Source of the DNA: Pseudomonadota bacterium
Lineage (GTDB): Bacteria > Pseudomonadota > Gammaproteobacteria > Xanthomonadales > Xanthomonadaceae
Assembly (NCBI GenBank): GCA_018242485.1
Contig: JAFEBV010000027.1
Span: 124,001-188,000, forward strand
Direction of reading: 5' to 3'
Length of the DNA stretch: 64,000 nucleotides
Part shown: one piece after another, positions 49,524 to 58,639 of the stretch
Position numbering within the stretch: the stretch's first letter is position 1
Layout: every line of letters starts with the position of its first letter
The notes under the pieces: model-generated
Databases searched by the model: none
Told to the model about the DNA's origin: nothing
Seen by the model: only the letters and a program-made list of their open reading frames with translations
Translations under genes and position numbers: made by a program

Positions 49524-50503
49524 TGCAGGATTTCGAAATCATCGTCTTCGAAGGCGCCTACCCGAGCAGCGTCGCCATGAGCCGCGACATCCTCGACGCC
49601 GCGACGCAAGTGGCCACGACCATGGGCATTCCGAAACCGACGTGGGGCCTGTATTCGCTCGCTGGCGGCTGCCTGCACTTGCGCGACGGCATCAGCGTGC
49701 AGACCCGGCGGCTGCCACCACGGCGGCGCGGAGCGCGATCGATCTGCGTGATTCCCGGCCTGGGCGCGGATCCACGGGCATTGCTGGAGCGGATGCAGGC
49801 ACCGGATGGCATGGCGATCGCGCGTCGCCTGGCGGCGCATGTCGCCTGCGGCGGGCAGGTGGCCGCTTCGTGTTCGGCCGTGTTCGTGCTGCACGCGGCC
49901 GGCCTGCTCGAAGGGCGCAGGGCGACAACCACATGGTGGCTGGCACCCACCCTCGCCCGGATCGCACCTGCATGCACGGTGGACGCCGATCGCATGGTGT
50001 GCGTGGATGGCCCGATCGTGACGGCGGGTGCCGCATTCGCCCATGCCGATTTGATGCTGCACCTGCTGCGCGAACGCTGCGGGCCCGGATTGAGCGAAAC
50101 CGTGGCTCGCCTGCTGCTGCTGGAACACCGCCACCTGCAAGCGTCCTTCGTGGTGCCGGAAATCCTTGCCGGCAACCATGCGCTGGTGGCAAGCCTTACC
50201 GCCCGCATCGAGCAAGCCCTGCCCAACGTGCCGACGATCCTGCAATTGGCGCACGAGCTGTGCGTCTCCGAGCGCACCCTGGCACGGCATGTGCGACGCG
50301 CTACCGGCAAGAGCACGCGCTGGCTGATCCAGAACGTCAAACTGCGCCGTGCCCGCGCCCTGCTGGAAAACAGCCGGATGACGATCGACCGGATCGCCGT
50401 CGCGGTGGGTTACCAGGACGCCACGGCCTTGCGCCGTTTGCTGCGCAAAGTCGGCGGTACCAGTCCGACGGCGTTGCGAACCGCCGCCTCGGTCGGCCGG
50501 TGA
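49523..50503 (+). CDS. GlxA-family transcriptional regulator (DJ-1/PfpI + AraC)
   Basis: A 326-residue regulator. N-terminal DJ-1/PfpI-like domain (FEIIVFEGAYPSSVAMSRDIL ... CGGQVAASCSAVFVLHAAGLLEG) with Cys at the nucleophile-elbow position, and C-terminal AraC helix-turn-helix pair (LAHELCVSERTLARHVRRATG, then IDRIAVAVGYQDATALRRLLRK). ATG 49523 chosen; the frame opens upstream at 49460. It probably senses a small metabolite and controls the divergent hydrolase operon and perhaps the esterase downstream. Confidence 0.9.
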   Translation: MQDFEIIVFEGAYPSSVAMSRDILDAATQVATTMGIPKPTWGLYSLAGGCLHLRDGISVQTRRLPPRRRGARSICVIPGLGADPRALLERMQAPDGMAIARRLAAHVACGGQVAASCSAVFVLHAAGLLEGRRATTTWWLAPTLARIAPACTVDADRMVCVDGPIVTAGAAFAHADLMLHLLRERCGPGLSETVARLLLLEHRHLQASFVVPEILAGNHALVASLTARIEQALPNVPTILQLAHELCVSERTLARHVRRATGKSTRWLIQNVKLRRARALLENSRMTIDRIAVAVGYQDATALRRLLRKVGGTSPTALRTAASVGR

Positions 50504-50552
50504 TGCAGCACCAGTTGGTTGCGTCATTCCACCACGAACCAAGGAAGCACCC

Positions 50553-51407
50553 ATGCGCGCATGCCTGACCATCGTCCTGCCCATGCTCTTGTTGACCGCC
50601 TGCTGCGTTGCCGTCACTTCGGCGGCTCCACCCACGACCGCCCGTGCGGTTTCGCCACTGATCATCGGGCAGGCTTTCACGCTCGATTCGAAGGTGCTCG
50701 GTGAGCGTCGCCGCATCAACGTCTTCCTGCCCGATGCCTACACGACCCGGACCGACTTGCGACTGCCCGTGCTCTACATGCCCGACGGCGGCATCGGCGA
50801 GGATTTCCTGCATGTGGCCGGATTGCTGCAGGTCTTGATCGGCAACGGCAGCATGCGGCCTTTCCTGCTGGTCGGGATCGAGAACACGCAGCGCCGTCGC
50901 GACCTCACGCCACCCACCCACAGCCCGACCGATCGCGCGATCGCCCCGGTGGTCGGTCAGGCCGCCGCGTTCCGGAGCTTCCTCGCCACGGAGTTGATCC
51001 CGGAAATCAACGTCCGCTATCGCACCACCGGCGAGCGGGCCATCGTCGGTGAATCGCTGGCCGGCTTGTTCGTGCTCGATACCTTGCAGGAGGATCCCGA
51101 ACTGTTCGATACCTACATGGCCTTCGATCCCAGCCTCTGGTGGGACGATGCGAGCATGGCAAAATCCTCCTGCACATGGCTGCAACGGCATCCCGACCTG
51201 CGGCAAAGCCTGTACATCGCCAGCAGTTCCGAACCCTCGTTGCAGCCTTCGATCCAGCAGATGACCGCCTCCCTGTCGGCCTGCGCTCCACCGGGACTGC
51301 ACTGGGCCTATCAGCCCATGCCGGGCGAGAGCCACGGCACCATCTACCACCCGGCCGCGCTGCTGGCATTCCGCAAACTGCTTGCACCTCCACCGACACC
51401 GCCCTGA
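50553..51407 (+). CDS. exported alpha/beta-hydrolase esterase (esterase D/Fes-like)
   Basis: A 284-residue esterase. Signal peptide or lipoprotein-like start (MRACLTIVLPMLLLTACCVA; the Cys pair could be lipidated), strand LPVLYMPDGGIGEDF, nucleophile motif GESLAGLF near 165 and catalytic His in PGESHGTIYHPA. The family includes siderophore esterases and S-formylglutathione hydrolase-like enzymes. Forty-nine bp after the GlxA regulator and possibly co-transcribed. Confidence 0.87.
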   Translation: MRACLTIVLPMLLLTACCVAVTSAAPPTTARAVSPLIIGQAFTLDSKVLGERRRINVFLPDAYTTRTDLRLPVLYMPDGGIGEDFLHVAGLLQVLIGNGSMRPFLLVGIENTQRRRDLTPPTHSPTDRAIAPVVGQAAAFRSFLATELIPEINVRYRTTGERAIVGESLAGLFVLDTLQEDPELFDTYMAFDPSLWWDDASMAKSSCTWLQRHPDLRQSLYIASSSEPSLQPSIQQMTASLSACAPPGLHWAYQPMPGESHGTIYHPAALLAFRKLLAPPPTPP

Positions 51408-51457
51408 AGCCGCGAAAGGCACGCGGCATCAATCTTCTTTCCATGCGGATGAAGAGA

Positions 51458-51463
51458 TATGAT
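51458..51463 (+). promoter_or_regulatory. possible -10 element of metF
   Basis: TATGAT, 29 bp before the metF start codon. The -35 region is poorly defined. No SAM-type riboswitch is visible in the short leader. Confidence 0.35.
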
Positions 51464-51492
51464 GCAATTCCCTGTCGGGAGCAGCCCTGCGC

Positions 51493-52317
51493 ATGGCATC
51501 CATCAGTTTCGAGTTCTACCCGCCCAAGACCGACGAGCAGCGCGCGCAGTTGCGGCGCACCGTGGCCAAGCTCAAGCCGCACGCGCCCGATTACGTCTCG
51601 GTGACTTTCGGCGCCGGCGGTTCCACGCTCAGCTACACGCCGGATATCGTGCGCGAGCTGCGCGACGTGCACGGGCTGGATGCAGCACCGCACGTGTCGT
51701 GCATGGGCGGCACGCGCAAGGAGATCGCCGACCTGCTTGCGCAATATCAGGCGATGGGCTGCCGGCGCATCGTCGCCCTGCGCGGCGACCTGCCCTCGGG
51801 CATGGCCAGCTACGGGGATTTTCGCTACGCCAGCGAACTGGTGGAATTCATCCGTCGGCAGTTCGACGGCTTCTTCCACATCGAGGTGGCGTGTTACCCG
51901 GAGACGCATCCACAGGCGCGCGATGCGCATCTGGATGTGCGCCATTTCGCAGCCAAGGTGAAGGCTGGCGCGAACGGCGCGATCACCCAGTATTTCTTCA
52001 ATCCCGACGCCTATTTCCGTTTCGTCGATGAGGCGCGCGCGCACGGCGTGGAGATTCCGATCGTGCCGGGCATCATGCCGATCTCGCAGTATTTCCAGTT
52101 GCGGCGGTTTTCCGAACTGTGCGGCGCGGAAATCCCGCGCTGGATCGGCAACCGGCTGGAGGCCTACCGCGACGACGTGGATTCGATCCGCAGCTTCGGT
52201 GCCGAGGTGGTGGCCGGGCTGTGCCGCCGGCTCATCGAAGGCGGCGCGCCGGCGCTGCATTTCTACACGCTCAATTTGTCGAAACCGACGCTGGCGGCGC
52301 TGGAACGGCTGGACTGA
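51493..52317 (+). CDS. metF: 5,10-methylenetetrahydrofolate reductase
   Basis: A 274-residue FAD-dependent TIM barrel that makes 5-methyl-THF for methionine synthesis. Start ISFEFYPPKTDEQR with catalytic Glu, VSVTFGAGGSTL, ALRGDLPSG and GIMPISQYFQ match MetF. Slightly shorter than E. coli (296). With ahcY it serves the activated methyl cycle. Confidence 0.96.
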   Translation: MASISFEFYPPKTDEQRAQLRRTVAKLKPHAPDYVSVTFGAGGSTLSYTPDIVRELRDVHGLDAAPHVSCMGGTRKEIADLLAQYQAMGCRRIVALRGDLPSGMASYGDFRYASELVEFIRRQFDGFFHIEVACYPETHPQARDAHLDVRHFAAKVKAGANGAITQYFFNPDAYFRFVDEARAHGVEIPIVPGIMPISQYFQLRRFSELCGAEIPRWIGNRLEAYRDDVDSIRSFGAEVVAGLCRRLIEGGAPALHFYTLNLSKPTLAALERLD

Positions 52318-52387
52318 CGGAACCGTTTTCGCTCCTGATTGTTCCGCGCCAAGCCGTGAGCGGCACCGATGCGGGTAAGCTGGCCGC

Positions 52388-53017
52388 ATGCGCTTCTTCA
52401 TCGATCTCGTCGTTCCGCTAGCCTTCGCATGGCTGATGTGCGGCACGGCGCACGCCAAACCCGGCGACATCAATCGCTGCGTCGGCGCGGATGGTCGCGC
52501 GATCTTCACCGACCAGCCCTGCGAACAGCTCGGCGCAACGGTTCGGACGACCGCGCCGGAGATCAGCGGCACCCATCGCTTGAGCGGAACCACGCCGACG
52601 CGCGTGCATGTGCGCGACTGCGCGCGCACGTTGCCGGCGCTGGTGCAGGGCGTGCAATCTGCGCTGGTAACGGGCGACGTGAATCGCCTCGCCGGCTACT
52701 ACCAGTGGACGGGCATGGGCGCGGCCAGCGCCGATGCCGTCCTCGACCGCTTGCAGGCCATCGCCGCACGGCCCTTCGTCAGCATGAGCCTGCTGCGTGC
52801 GCGTGCAGCACCCAACCGCGATGCCGCCGCGCCGACCAGCGAAGCACCCGCGACGACGGCCGGCACATCGTCGAACACGGCATCGTCGAACACCGCCGGG
52901 CCCGTGACCGCCACCGGCATCGCCATCGAACAGACCCGCTCGACGAGCGATCCCACGCCCGTACGCACGGTGTTGTCGGTCAGTGCGTACATGGAATGCT
53001 GGTGGGTGAGTTTTTGA
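52388..53017 (+). CDS. secreted DUF4124-like protein
   Basis: A 209-residue exported protein. Signal peptide to about residue 23 (ending GTAHA), then the DUF4124-like motif INRCVGADGRAIFTDQPCE with two cysteines, a helical middle, and a low-complexity Ala/Thr/Ser region (about 155-185) before a Cys- and Trp-containing tail (MECWWVSF). Function unknown. Confidence 0.8.
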   Translation: MRFFIDLVVPLAFAWLMCGTAHAKPGDINRCVGADGRAIFTDQPCEQLGATVRTTAPEISGTHRLSGTTPTRVHVRDCARTLPALVQGVQSALVTGDVNRLAGYYQWTGMGAASADAVLDRLQAIAARPFVSMSLLRARAAPNRDAAAPTSEAPATTAGTSSNTASSNTAGPVTATGIAIEQTRSTSDPTPVRTVLSVSAYMECWWVSF

Positions 53018-53084
53018 TGGCTCGGGTTGTTCGGCAGGCGCGCGCGGGCGCATCATGCACGCCTGATTCGCACGGAGCGCCCGC

Positions 53085-54002
53085 ATGAGCCACCACTATC
53101 CTCCGCACATCTGGCACAACGGCACGATCAAGCCGTGGGCCGAGGCGACCACGCATGTGATGGCGCACGCGATCCATTACGGCTCGTCGGTGTTCGAGGG
53201 CATCCGCAGCTATCCCACACCCGACGGGCAGAAGATCTTCCGCCTCACCGACCACCTCAAGCGCCTGTACGCCTCGGCGAAGATCTACGACATGACGATC
53301 CCCTATGCGATCGAGGAAATCGCGATGGCCTGCCGGCATGTCATCCTCGCCAACAAGCTCGAGCGCGCCTACATCCGCCCGGTCGCGTTGCGCGGACTGG
53401 GCGGCTTTGGGCTGTCCGCCGAATGCCCGACCGACGTGGCGGTCGCCGCGTGGCACATGGGGCCGTATCTGGGTGCCGGCGCGCTGGAAACGGGCATCGA
53501 CGCCTGCGTGTCGAGCTGGCAGCGCTTCGCCCCCAACACCATCCCGGCTGGCGCCAAGGCCGGCGGCAATTACCTGTCCGGGCAGTTGATCGCGCGCGAG
53601 GCGCGGCGGCTGGGCTTCGGCGAGGGCATCGCGATGGCCTCCACCGGATTGCTGTCCGAGGGTGCCGGCGAGAACCTGTTCCTCGTCTTCGATGGCGCAC
53701 TGCACACCACGCCGGTCAGCGCCGCCCTGCTCAACGGCATCACCCGCAACTCGCTGATCACGCTGGCGCGCGCCGATGGCATCGAGGTGGTCGAGCGCGA
53801 CATTCCGCGCGAATACCTGTATCTGTGCGACGAATTGTTCATGTGCGGCACCGCGGCGGAGATCACCCCGATCCGCTCGGTGGACGGCAAGCCGGTCGGC
53901 GCCGGCAAGCCCGGACCGGTCACCCATCGCATGCAGGAGCTGTTCTTCGGCTTGTTCGATGGACGCAGGAAGGACGACTGGGGCTGGCTGGAAGCCGTCT
54001 GA
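53085..54002 (+). CDS. ilvE: branched-chain amino acid aminotransferase
   Basis: A 305-residue class IV PLP transaminase making valine, leucine and isoleucine from their keto acids. WHNGTIKPWAEATTHVMAHAIHYGSSVFEGIR at the start, PLP lysine in AGAKAGGNYLSG near 162, EGAGENLFLV and the C-terminal CGTAAEITPIRSVDGKPVG are all typical. Length as in E. coli (309). Confidence 0.96.
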   Translation: MSHHYPPHIWHNGTIKPWAEATTHVMAHAIHYGSSVFEGIRSYPTPDGQKIFRLTDHLKRLYASAKIYDMTIPYAIEEIAMACRHVILANKLERAYIRPVALRGLGGFGLSAECPTDVAVAAWHMGPYLGAGALETGIDACVSSWQRFAPNTIPAGAKAGGNYLSGQLIAREARRLGFGEGIAMASTGLLSEGAGENLFLVFDGALHTTPVSAALLNGITRNSLITLARADGIEVVERDIPREYLYLCDELFMCGTAAEITPIRSVDGKPVGAGKPGPVTHRMQELFFGLFDGRRKDDWGWLEAV

Positions 54003-54030
54003 CGCCAGCCACGCTACCGGCCGCGCCGCC

Positions 54031-55314
54031 TCACCCGGGTGCCTGAAACGTCAGCGTCGCCACCGCGCCACGGGCATCGGTTCGCGGCGCGATGGCGACT
54101 TGCCAGCCGTAGAGTTCGCACAGGCGCGTGACGATGGAAAGCCCGATGCCGGCGCCCTTGGTGCCGGTGGAGGTGGTGCCGCGGAAACCGCGCTCGAACA
54201 GGTGCGCGGCGTCCTCGGCGCTGATCCCCGGGCCGGTGTCGAACACCCGCACGCAAGACGATTCCACCTGCACCAGCACTTCGCCCTCGGCGGTGTACTT
54301 GCAGGCGTTGCCGATCAGGTTGCCGATGGTCACCGACAGGATGGCTTCGGGAGCCACGACGCTCACCTTCGCATCGCCCTCGGCGCGCAGGTTCACCGGC
54401 TTGCCAGCCAACTGCGCACGGCTGGCGTCGAGCAACTGGTTCACCAACTGCAACAGGTTGGTATCGCCGGTGCCGCGTTCGTTGCGCGAGAGCATCAGCA
54501 GCGCGGTGATCAGGTGGGTGCTTTGCATCGCGGCGCGATCCACGCGCTGCAGGCGCTGGCGCATCTTCGGGGTCATGTCCGGATTGGCCAGCATCAGCTC
54601 GGTCGCGCCCTGGATCACCGCCAGCGGCGTGCGCAGCTCGTGGCTCACGTCGGCGTTGAACTCGCGGTCGCGCTTGACGAGGTGGGTCAGGCGCTGCGCG
54701 TAGGCGTCCAGCGCCGCAGCCAACTGACCGACTTCGTCGTCGAGGAAGTGCGAGGCCAGCATCTCCGGCTCGCCCTCGGCCGACAGCGCGTTCACCCGCC
54801 GCACCAGTTCGGTCACCGGGTGCATCACCCGCCGCGACAGCACCACCCCCACCAGCAACGCCAGCGCCGAGAACACCAGCACCAGCCCGACCATCGCCCA
54901 CGCGAAGCGCTTCTGGCTTTCGTGCTCCTGCGAATACTCGTAGGCGAGGAAGAACCAGTATTTCGGATCCTTGCGCACCACCAGCTTGTAGATGCGCAGT
55001 CCCGTAGGCGTGGTTTCCTGCAATTCGTGCACGCCCGAGGGCAGGTCACGCCACGCCGCCGGCACGTTGCCGATCTTGTTGATGCCGTAAACGTAGCCGG
55101 TGATCTTCTCGAACGGCACGCCCACCTTGTCCGGGCTCGCGTAGAAGCCGTCGGCGTATTCGTCGACGTTCTTCACCAGCGCCTGCCCGATCACCTTGTT
55201 CTCCACGCTCTGCCGCAAAAAAACCGTGGCTGAAGCGATCAATGCCGCCAGGCCGAAGCCCAGCAGCAGGAAGGACAGAATGATGCGGGTGCGGAGCCTA
55301 CGCCGGTACAGCAT
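54031..55314 (-). CDS. sensor histidine kinase (EnvZ/PhoQ-like layout)
   Basis: A 427-residue inner-membrane kinase. Helix 1 (about 11-33), periplasmic sensor of about 105 residues, helix 2 (about 139-160), HAMP, phospho-acceptor DVSHELRTPLAV (about 228), NLIGNACKYT, DTGPGI and GAGIGLSIVTRL. The acidic stretches of a classical PhoQ are not obvious. The start overlaps the regulator's end by 17 bp, so the two are translationally coupled. Confidence 0.93.
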   Translation of the reverse strand: MLYRRRLRTRIILSFLLLGFGLAALIASATVFLRQSVENKVIGQALVKNVDEYADGFYASPDKVGVPFEKITGYVYGINKIGNVPAAWRDLPSGVHELQETTPTGLRIYKLVVRKDPKYWFFLAYEYSQEHESQKRFAWAMVGLVLVFSALALLVGVVLSRRVMHPVTELVRRVNALSAEGEPEMLASHFLDDEVGQLAAALDAYAQRLTHLVKRDREFNADVSHELRTPLAVIQGATELMLANPDMTPKMRQRLQRVDRAAMQSTHLITALLMLSRNERGTGDTNLLQLVNQLLDASRAQLAGKPVNLRAEGDAKVSVVAPEAILSVTIGNLIGNACKYTAEGEVLVQVESSCVRVFDTGPGISAEDAAHLFERGFRGTTSTGTKGAGIGLSIVTRLCELYGWQVAIAPRTDARGAVATLTFQAPG

Positions 55315-55984
55315 CGGGATCGGCGATGCGGTAGCCGATTCCGTGGCGGGTCTGGATCAGCGCCTTGGGGAAGGGCTTGTCCACCGCCTGCCGCAATCCG
55401 TGGATGTGCACGCGCAGGCTGTCGGAGTCCGGCAGCTCCTCGCCCCAGACACGGGTTTCCAGTTCCTGCCGGGTGACCACGGAAGGCGAGGATTCCATCA
55501 GCGATTGCAGGATCTTCAGCGCGGTCGGGTTGAGCTGGAGCAGCTTGCCGCCACGCCGCACCTCGAGAGTGTCGAGGTTGTATTCCAGGTCGGCCACGTT
55601 GAGCACGCGCGGCTGCGGCCCCTTGCCACGGCGCAGCAGCACGTTCAGGCGCGCGTCCACTTCCTGCAGGGCGAAGGGCTTGACGAGGTAGTCGTCGGCG
55701 CCGGCGTCGAAACCCTCCAGCTTGCTCTCCAGCGCATCGCGAGCGGTCAGCATCAGCACCGGGGTCTGCTTGCGCGCCTCGTGGCGCAGCTTGCGGCACA
55801 CCTCCAGCCCATCCATCCCCGGCAGGTTGAGATCGAGCACGATGGCGTCGAAGTCGTTGACTACCGCCAGATGCAGGCCTGTGACCCCGTCGGCGGCGAA
55901 ATCCACGGCATGCCCGCGCTCCTCTAGGAAGTCCCCGAGGTTGGCGGCGATGTCGTTGTTGTCTTCGATCACCAGGATGCGCAT
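55298..55984 (-). CDS. OmpR/PhoP-family response regulator
   Basis: A 228-residue regulator. Receiver with Asp acceptor in AIVLDLNLPG (about 51) and KPFALQE lysine; winged-helix DNA-binding domain (LNPTALKILQSLMESSPSVVTRQELE ... VHIHGLRQAVDKPF ... HGIGYRI). It begins 6 bp after a secreted-protein gene and overlaps the kinase, forming a three-gene operon. Confidence 0.94.
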   Translation of the reverse strand: MRILVIEDNNDIAANLGDFLEERGHAVDFAADGVTGLHLAVVNDFDAIVLDLNLPGMDGLEVCRKLRHEARKQTPVLMLTARDALESKLEGFDAGADDYLVKPFALQEVDARLNVLLRRGKGPQPRVLNVADLEYNLDTLEVRRGGKLLQLNPTALKILQSLMESSPSVVTRQELETRVWGEELPDSDSLRVHIHGLRQAVDKPFPKALIQTRHGIGYRIADPDAVPA

Positions 55985-55990
55985 GGGACG

Positions 55991-56467
55991 TCAATGATCT
56001 TTCGGAGCCATTTGATTTTGCCTGGATTGTTCAGTGCGCATCGCCGCCTGGGAGTCCTGCATGTCACGTCGTCTCTGCGCCACCGTCTTGCAGATGTTCT
56101 TGGGGACGTTACTACCCGTCGGAAATTCGCGCTCACAAACGACTCGACTGTCAGCCGCTGCGGAGGACAGAACGCCAATCACCACTTCCTGTTCATTGGC
56201 CAATTCGGTCATGTCGGCCTGACTGGGGCTACCCTCACCAGCCGACTGCCAGCGTTGTTCCATGCGGTCGAGCGTCTCGTTCACCTTCTTCTGATCGGCC
56301 GTGCTCATTTCGTGGTACTTGCCGGCCGGATCGGCCAGTTGCTTGGTGACGTTGGCGCGCAGGGTTTCGAACTGCGCGTGGGTCTGCAGGCCCTGGATCG
56401 AATCGGCCGCGATGGCGGTTCCGGCGGCAAGGCCCAGCGACACCAACAGGATCATCACGTTCTTCAT
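55991..56467 (-). CDS. secreted protein of unknown function, first gene of a two-component operon
   Basis: A 158-residue exported protein with signal peptide MKNVMILLVSLGLAAGTAIA. The mature part is helical, charged and Gln-rich, with two cysteines (VVCEREFP and NICKTVAQ) that could form a disulphide. The C-terminus CKTVAQRRRDMQDSQAA is a recognisable tail of small xanthomonad periplasmic proteins. Six bp before the response regulator, so it may feed back on the sensor kinase (inference). Confidence 0.75.
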   Translation of the reverse strand: MKNVMILLVSLGLAAGTAIAADSIQGLQTHAQFETLRANVTKQLADPAGKYHEMSTADQKKVNETLDRMEQRWQSAGEGSPSQADMTELANEQEVVIGVLSSAAADSRVVCEREFPTGSNVPKNICKTVAQRRRDMQDSQAAMRTEQSRQNQMAPKDH

Positions 56468-56728
56468 CGGCTACATCCTCATCACTATCAACAAACGGGA
56501 GAATCGATTGTGCCAGAGCATCCACGATGCCGCACATGCCACAAGTTGGTTTGCTGATGCCATCACGCGCAGGGCGTGGATAAAAAAAGTCCAGGGAGAC
56601 AGTCGCTCGCGACCATGCTCGCCTGGACGGAAGGTAAAGCCCCGATTACCGTAATCTGCGAGTCACCGGGCGAAGCCGCCGAGGAGTGGCGGGCAGAAGT
56701 ACAGTCCGGGCAGCCTACGACCGGCCGA

Positions 56729-56744
56729 GTTAATCAGTCGTTAA
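56729..56744 (+). promoter_or_regulatory. GTTAA direct repeat with 11-bp phasing
   Basis: GTTAA-N6-GTTAA, the phasing typical of OmpR/PhoP-class regulators. It lies in the otherwise gene-free 314-bp region 56468-56781, about 265 bp upstream of the secreted protein gene and just past the rimK stop. A 61-codon frame there is not convincing. AT-rich sequence follows. Confidence 0.4.
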
Positions 56745-56781
56745 GATTGCCTGAACATTAAAAACAGCCCTTGCGATTCAA

Positions 56782-57693
56782 TCACTTGCCTTGCGTATTG
56801 ATTTGCTTGCGGCGGCGTCGCGTCACCCGCTGGGCCATGTAGTCGACGATCTGGTCGGCCACGTCGATGCCGGTGGCGGTCTCGATGCCCTCCAGTCCCG
56901 GCGAGGAATTGACCTCCAGCACCAGCGGCCCGCGCTTGCTTCGCAGCAGATCCACGCCGGCCACGTTCAAGCCCATCACCTTGGCCGCGCGGATCGCGGT
57001 GTCGGTTTCGGCCGCGCTCAGAACAGCCTTGGTTGCGCTGCCGCCGCGATGCAGGTTGGAACGAAACTCGCCCTTGCGCGCCTTGCGCTTCATCGCCGCC
57101 ACCACCCTGCCGCCGACCACGAAACAGCGCAGGTCGGTGCCGCTGGCCTCGGCGATGAACTCCTGCACGAGGAAGGTCGCGAACAGTCCGCGCAGGGCTT
57201 CGATCACGCTGCGCGAGGCGGAAATGCGCTCGGTCAGGATCACCCCCGCGCCCTGCGTGCCCTCGTTGAGCTTGATGACATGCGGCGGCTTGCCGAGCAT
57301 CGCCAGCAGGTCGCCGGTGTCGTCGGGATTGTCGCCGAACGCGGTGGTCGGCAGGCCGATGCCCTGCCGCGCCAGCAACTGGTGGCAGCGCAGCTTGTCG
57401 CGCGCGCGCAAGATCGCGTCCGAGCCGTTGGGGGTGAACACGTTCATCATCTCGAACTGGCGCAGCACCGCGGTGCCGTAACGGGTGATCGAGGCGCCGA
57501 TGCGCGGCAGCACCGCGTCGTAATCGGCCAGCACCCGCCCCTTGTAGTGCATGTCGAAACCGTCGGGGGCGATCTTCATGTAGCAGCGCAGCGGATCGAG
57601 CACGCGCACGGAGTGCCCGCGCGCGCGCGCGGCCTCGACCAGTCGGCGGGTGGAATACAGCTTGCCGTTGCGCGAGAGGATGGCCAGCTTCAT
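56782..57693 (-). CDS. rimK: ATP-grasp alpha-L-glutamate ligase (RimK family)
   Basis: A 303-residue ATP-grasp ligase adding glutamate residues, in E. coli to ribosomal protein S6. Start [32 protein letters not shown] (nucleotide-binding), [20 protein letters not shown] and [14 protein letters not shown] (metal-binding). Its ATG overlaps the stop of the RimB-like gene (ATGA), a linkage seen with RimK partner proteases. Confidence 0.94.
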   Translation of the reverse strand: MKLAILSRNGKLYSTRRLVEAARARGHSVRVLDPLRCYMKIAPDGFDMHYKGRVLADYDAVLPRIGASITRYGTAVLRQFEMMNVFTPNGSDAILRARDKLRCHQLLARQGIGLPTTAFGDNPDDTGDLLAMLGKPPHVIKLNEGTQGAGVILTERISASRSVIEALRGLFATFLVQEFIAEASGTDLRCFVVGGRVVAAMKRKARKGEFRSNLHRGGSATKAVLSAAETDTAIRAAKVMGLNVAGVDLLRSKRGPLVLEVNSSPGLEGIETATGIDVADQIVDYMAQRVTRRRRKQINTQGK

Positions 57694-58169
57694 GGCGCGA
57701 CGGCCGCTTTGCGGGCGAGCCGCCCGGCGCGGAACGAGCGCGCCGGATCGACCGTGAAGCGCCGCCGCAGCGCGCTGCGCCCGAGCAGCATCGGAAAGCT
57801 CATGTGCTGGCGCGAGGCGAGGTTGATCTCGATCGGGTAGCTGCAACCGGCCAGCGTCATGCGGGTGAGCAGGAAGATGCGCTCGCTGACGTGGCCGCCC
57901 GAATCGGTGACCGGTCGGCGGTCGTGCACGGCTGTCTCGACCACCACCGGCGCGGCGCCGCTGGCGTCGGTCGCCACCACGAAGCGCACCCACTCGCGCC
58001 CGCCGACGCGGAAGGTTTCCAGCGCATCCACATGCAGAGCCGAGGAACGCGCGCCGGTGTCGATCTTGGCGCGGATGGTCGCGATGCCCAGATCCGGCAG
58101 CGCCAGCCACTCCCGCCAACCGATGACGGGCCGTGATTTCGGCGCGGCGGACTTGCAGCGATCGAGCAT
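57690..58169 (-). CDS. RimB-like retropepsin/ATP-dependent zinc protease family protein
   Basis: A 159-residue DUF785 protein. Retropepsin-like active-site motif [12 protein letters not shown] near 37, then the flap region and ISERIFLL-like strands ([16 protein letters not shown]) and [19 protein letters not shown]. The family name zinc protease is historical; RimB acts with RimK on poly-glutamylated S6. Start 58169 (MLDRCK) preferred over 58196, which would run near the tRNA. Confidence 0.87.
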   Translation of the reverse strand: MLDRCKSAAPKSRPVIGWREWLALPDLGIATIRAKIDTGARSSALHVDALETFRVGGREWVRFVVATDASGAAPVVVETAVHDRRPVTDSGGHVSERIFLLTRMTLAGCSYPIEINLASRQHMSFPMLLGRSALRRRFTVDPARSFRAGRLARKAAVAP

Positions 58170-58203
58170 GTCCACTCCGTGCCACGCGGTGCGCAAAGGC
58201 GAC

Positions 58204-58277
58204 TGGAGCGGGTGAAGGGAATCGAACCCTCGTCAGTAGCTTGGGAAGCTACAGCTCTACCATTGAGCTACACCCGC
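58204..58277 (-). tRNA. tRNA-Gly (anticodon UCC)
   Basis: 74 nt including encoded CCA. Acceptor GCGGGTG / CACCCGC, D-arm AGCTCAATGGTAGAGCT, anticodon stem GTAGC with loop TTCCCAA reading TCC, and T-arm GAGGGTTCGATTCCCTT. All stems pair perfectly. It lies 35 bp upstream of the rimB-like gene on the same strand. Confidence 0.97.
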
Positions 58278-58395
58278 GTGATGACAGATTATGACCAGCG
58301 CGCGCGATGCCCGCAACGCACGGCGAGCGAAGCGGGGCGTGCGATCGCCCAGCGGGATCGTCGTCCAATAGAATTGTCGTGCAACGGAGTCGTCG

Positions 58396-58596
58396 ATGCA
58401 GATCTTCCTCAACGGCCAAGCGCGGCAATGCGATGCCGCCACCACCATCGCCGATTTATTGGCGGACGAAGGCCATGCACAGCGGCGGGTGGCGGTGGAG
58501 GTGAATCAGGCCATCGTGCCGCGCAGCGCGCACGCCAGCCATCGACTCGCCGAAGGCGACCGTGTGGAGGTCGTGACGGCGTTCGGGGGTGGGTGA
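58396..58596 (+). CDS. thiS: thiamine sulfur-carrier protein ThiS
   Basis: A 66-residue ubiquitin-fold protein, MQIFLNGQARQ to VVTAFGGG, with the C-terminal Gly-Gly that is adenylated and thiocarboxylated. It donates sulfur to ThiG for the thiazole ring. The terminal GGG adds one Gly after the usual pair. A 43-bp palindrome starts directly at its stop. Confidence 0.94.
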   Translation: MQIFLNGQARQCDAATTIADLLADEGHAQRRVAVEVNQAIVPRSAHASHRLAEGDRVEVVTAFGGG

Positions 58597-58639
58597 GCGC
58601 CGATGCTTACGACATGCCAGTGGCATGTCGTATCGGCGC
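58597..58639. repeat. 43-bp palindrome with GCTT bulge between thiS and thiG
   Basis: 8-bp stem GCGCCGAT, bulge GCTT, 10-bp stem ACGACATGCC, loop AGT, then perfect complements. No T-tract follows, so it is not an obvious terminator. Same layout as the element in lpdA (34405-34449). The rest of the 353-bp gap up to thiG (58640-58949) holds no gene; it includes T-rich stretches near 58780-58810 but no recognised signal. Confidence 0.85.

Noticed and set aside
56576..56761. 61-codon plus-strand frame in the gap before rimK
   Set aside because: No ribosome site, no motif, and it would end inside a candidate regulatory repeat.
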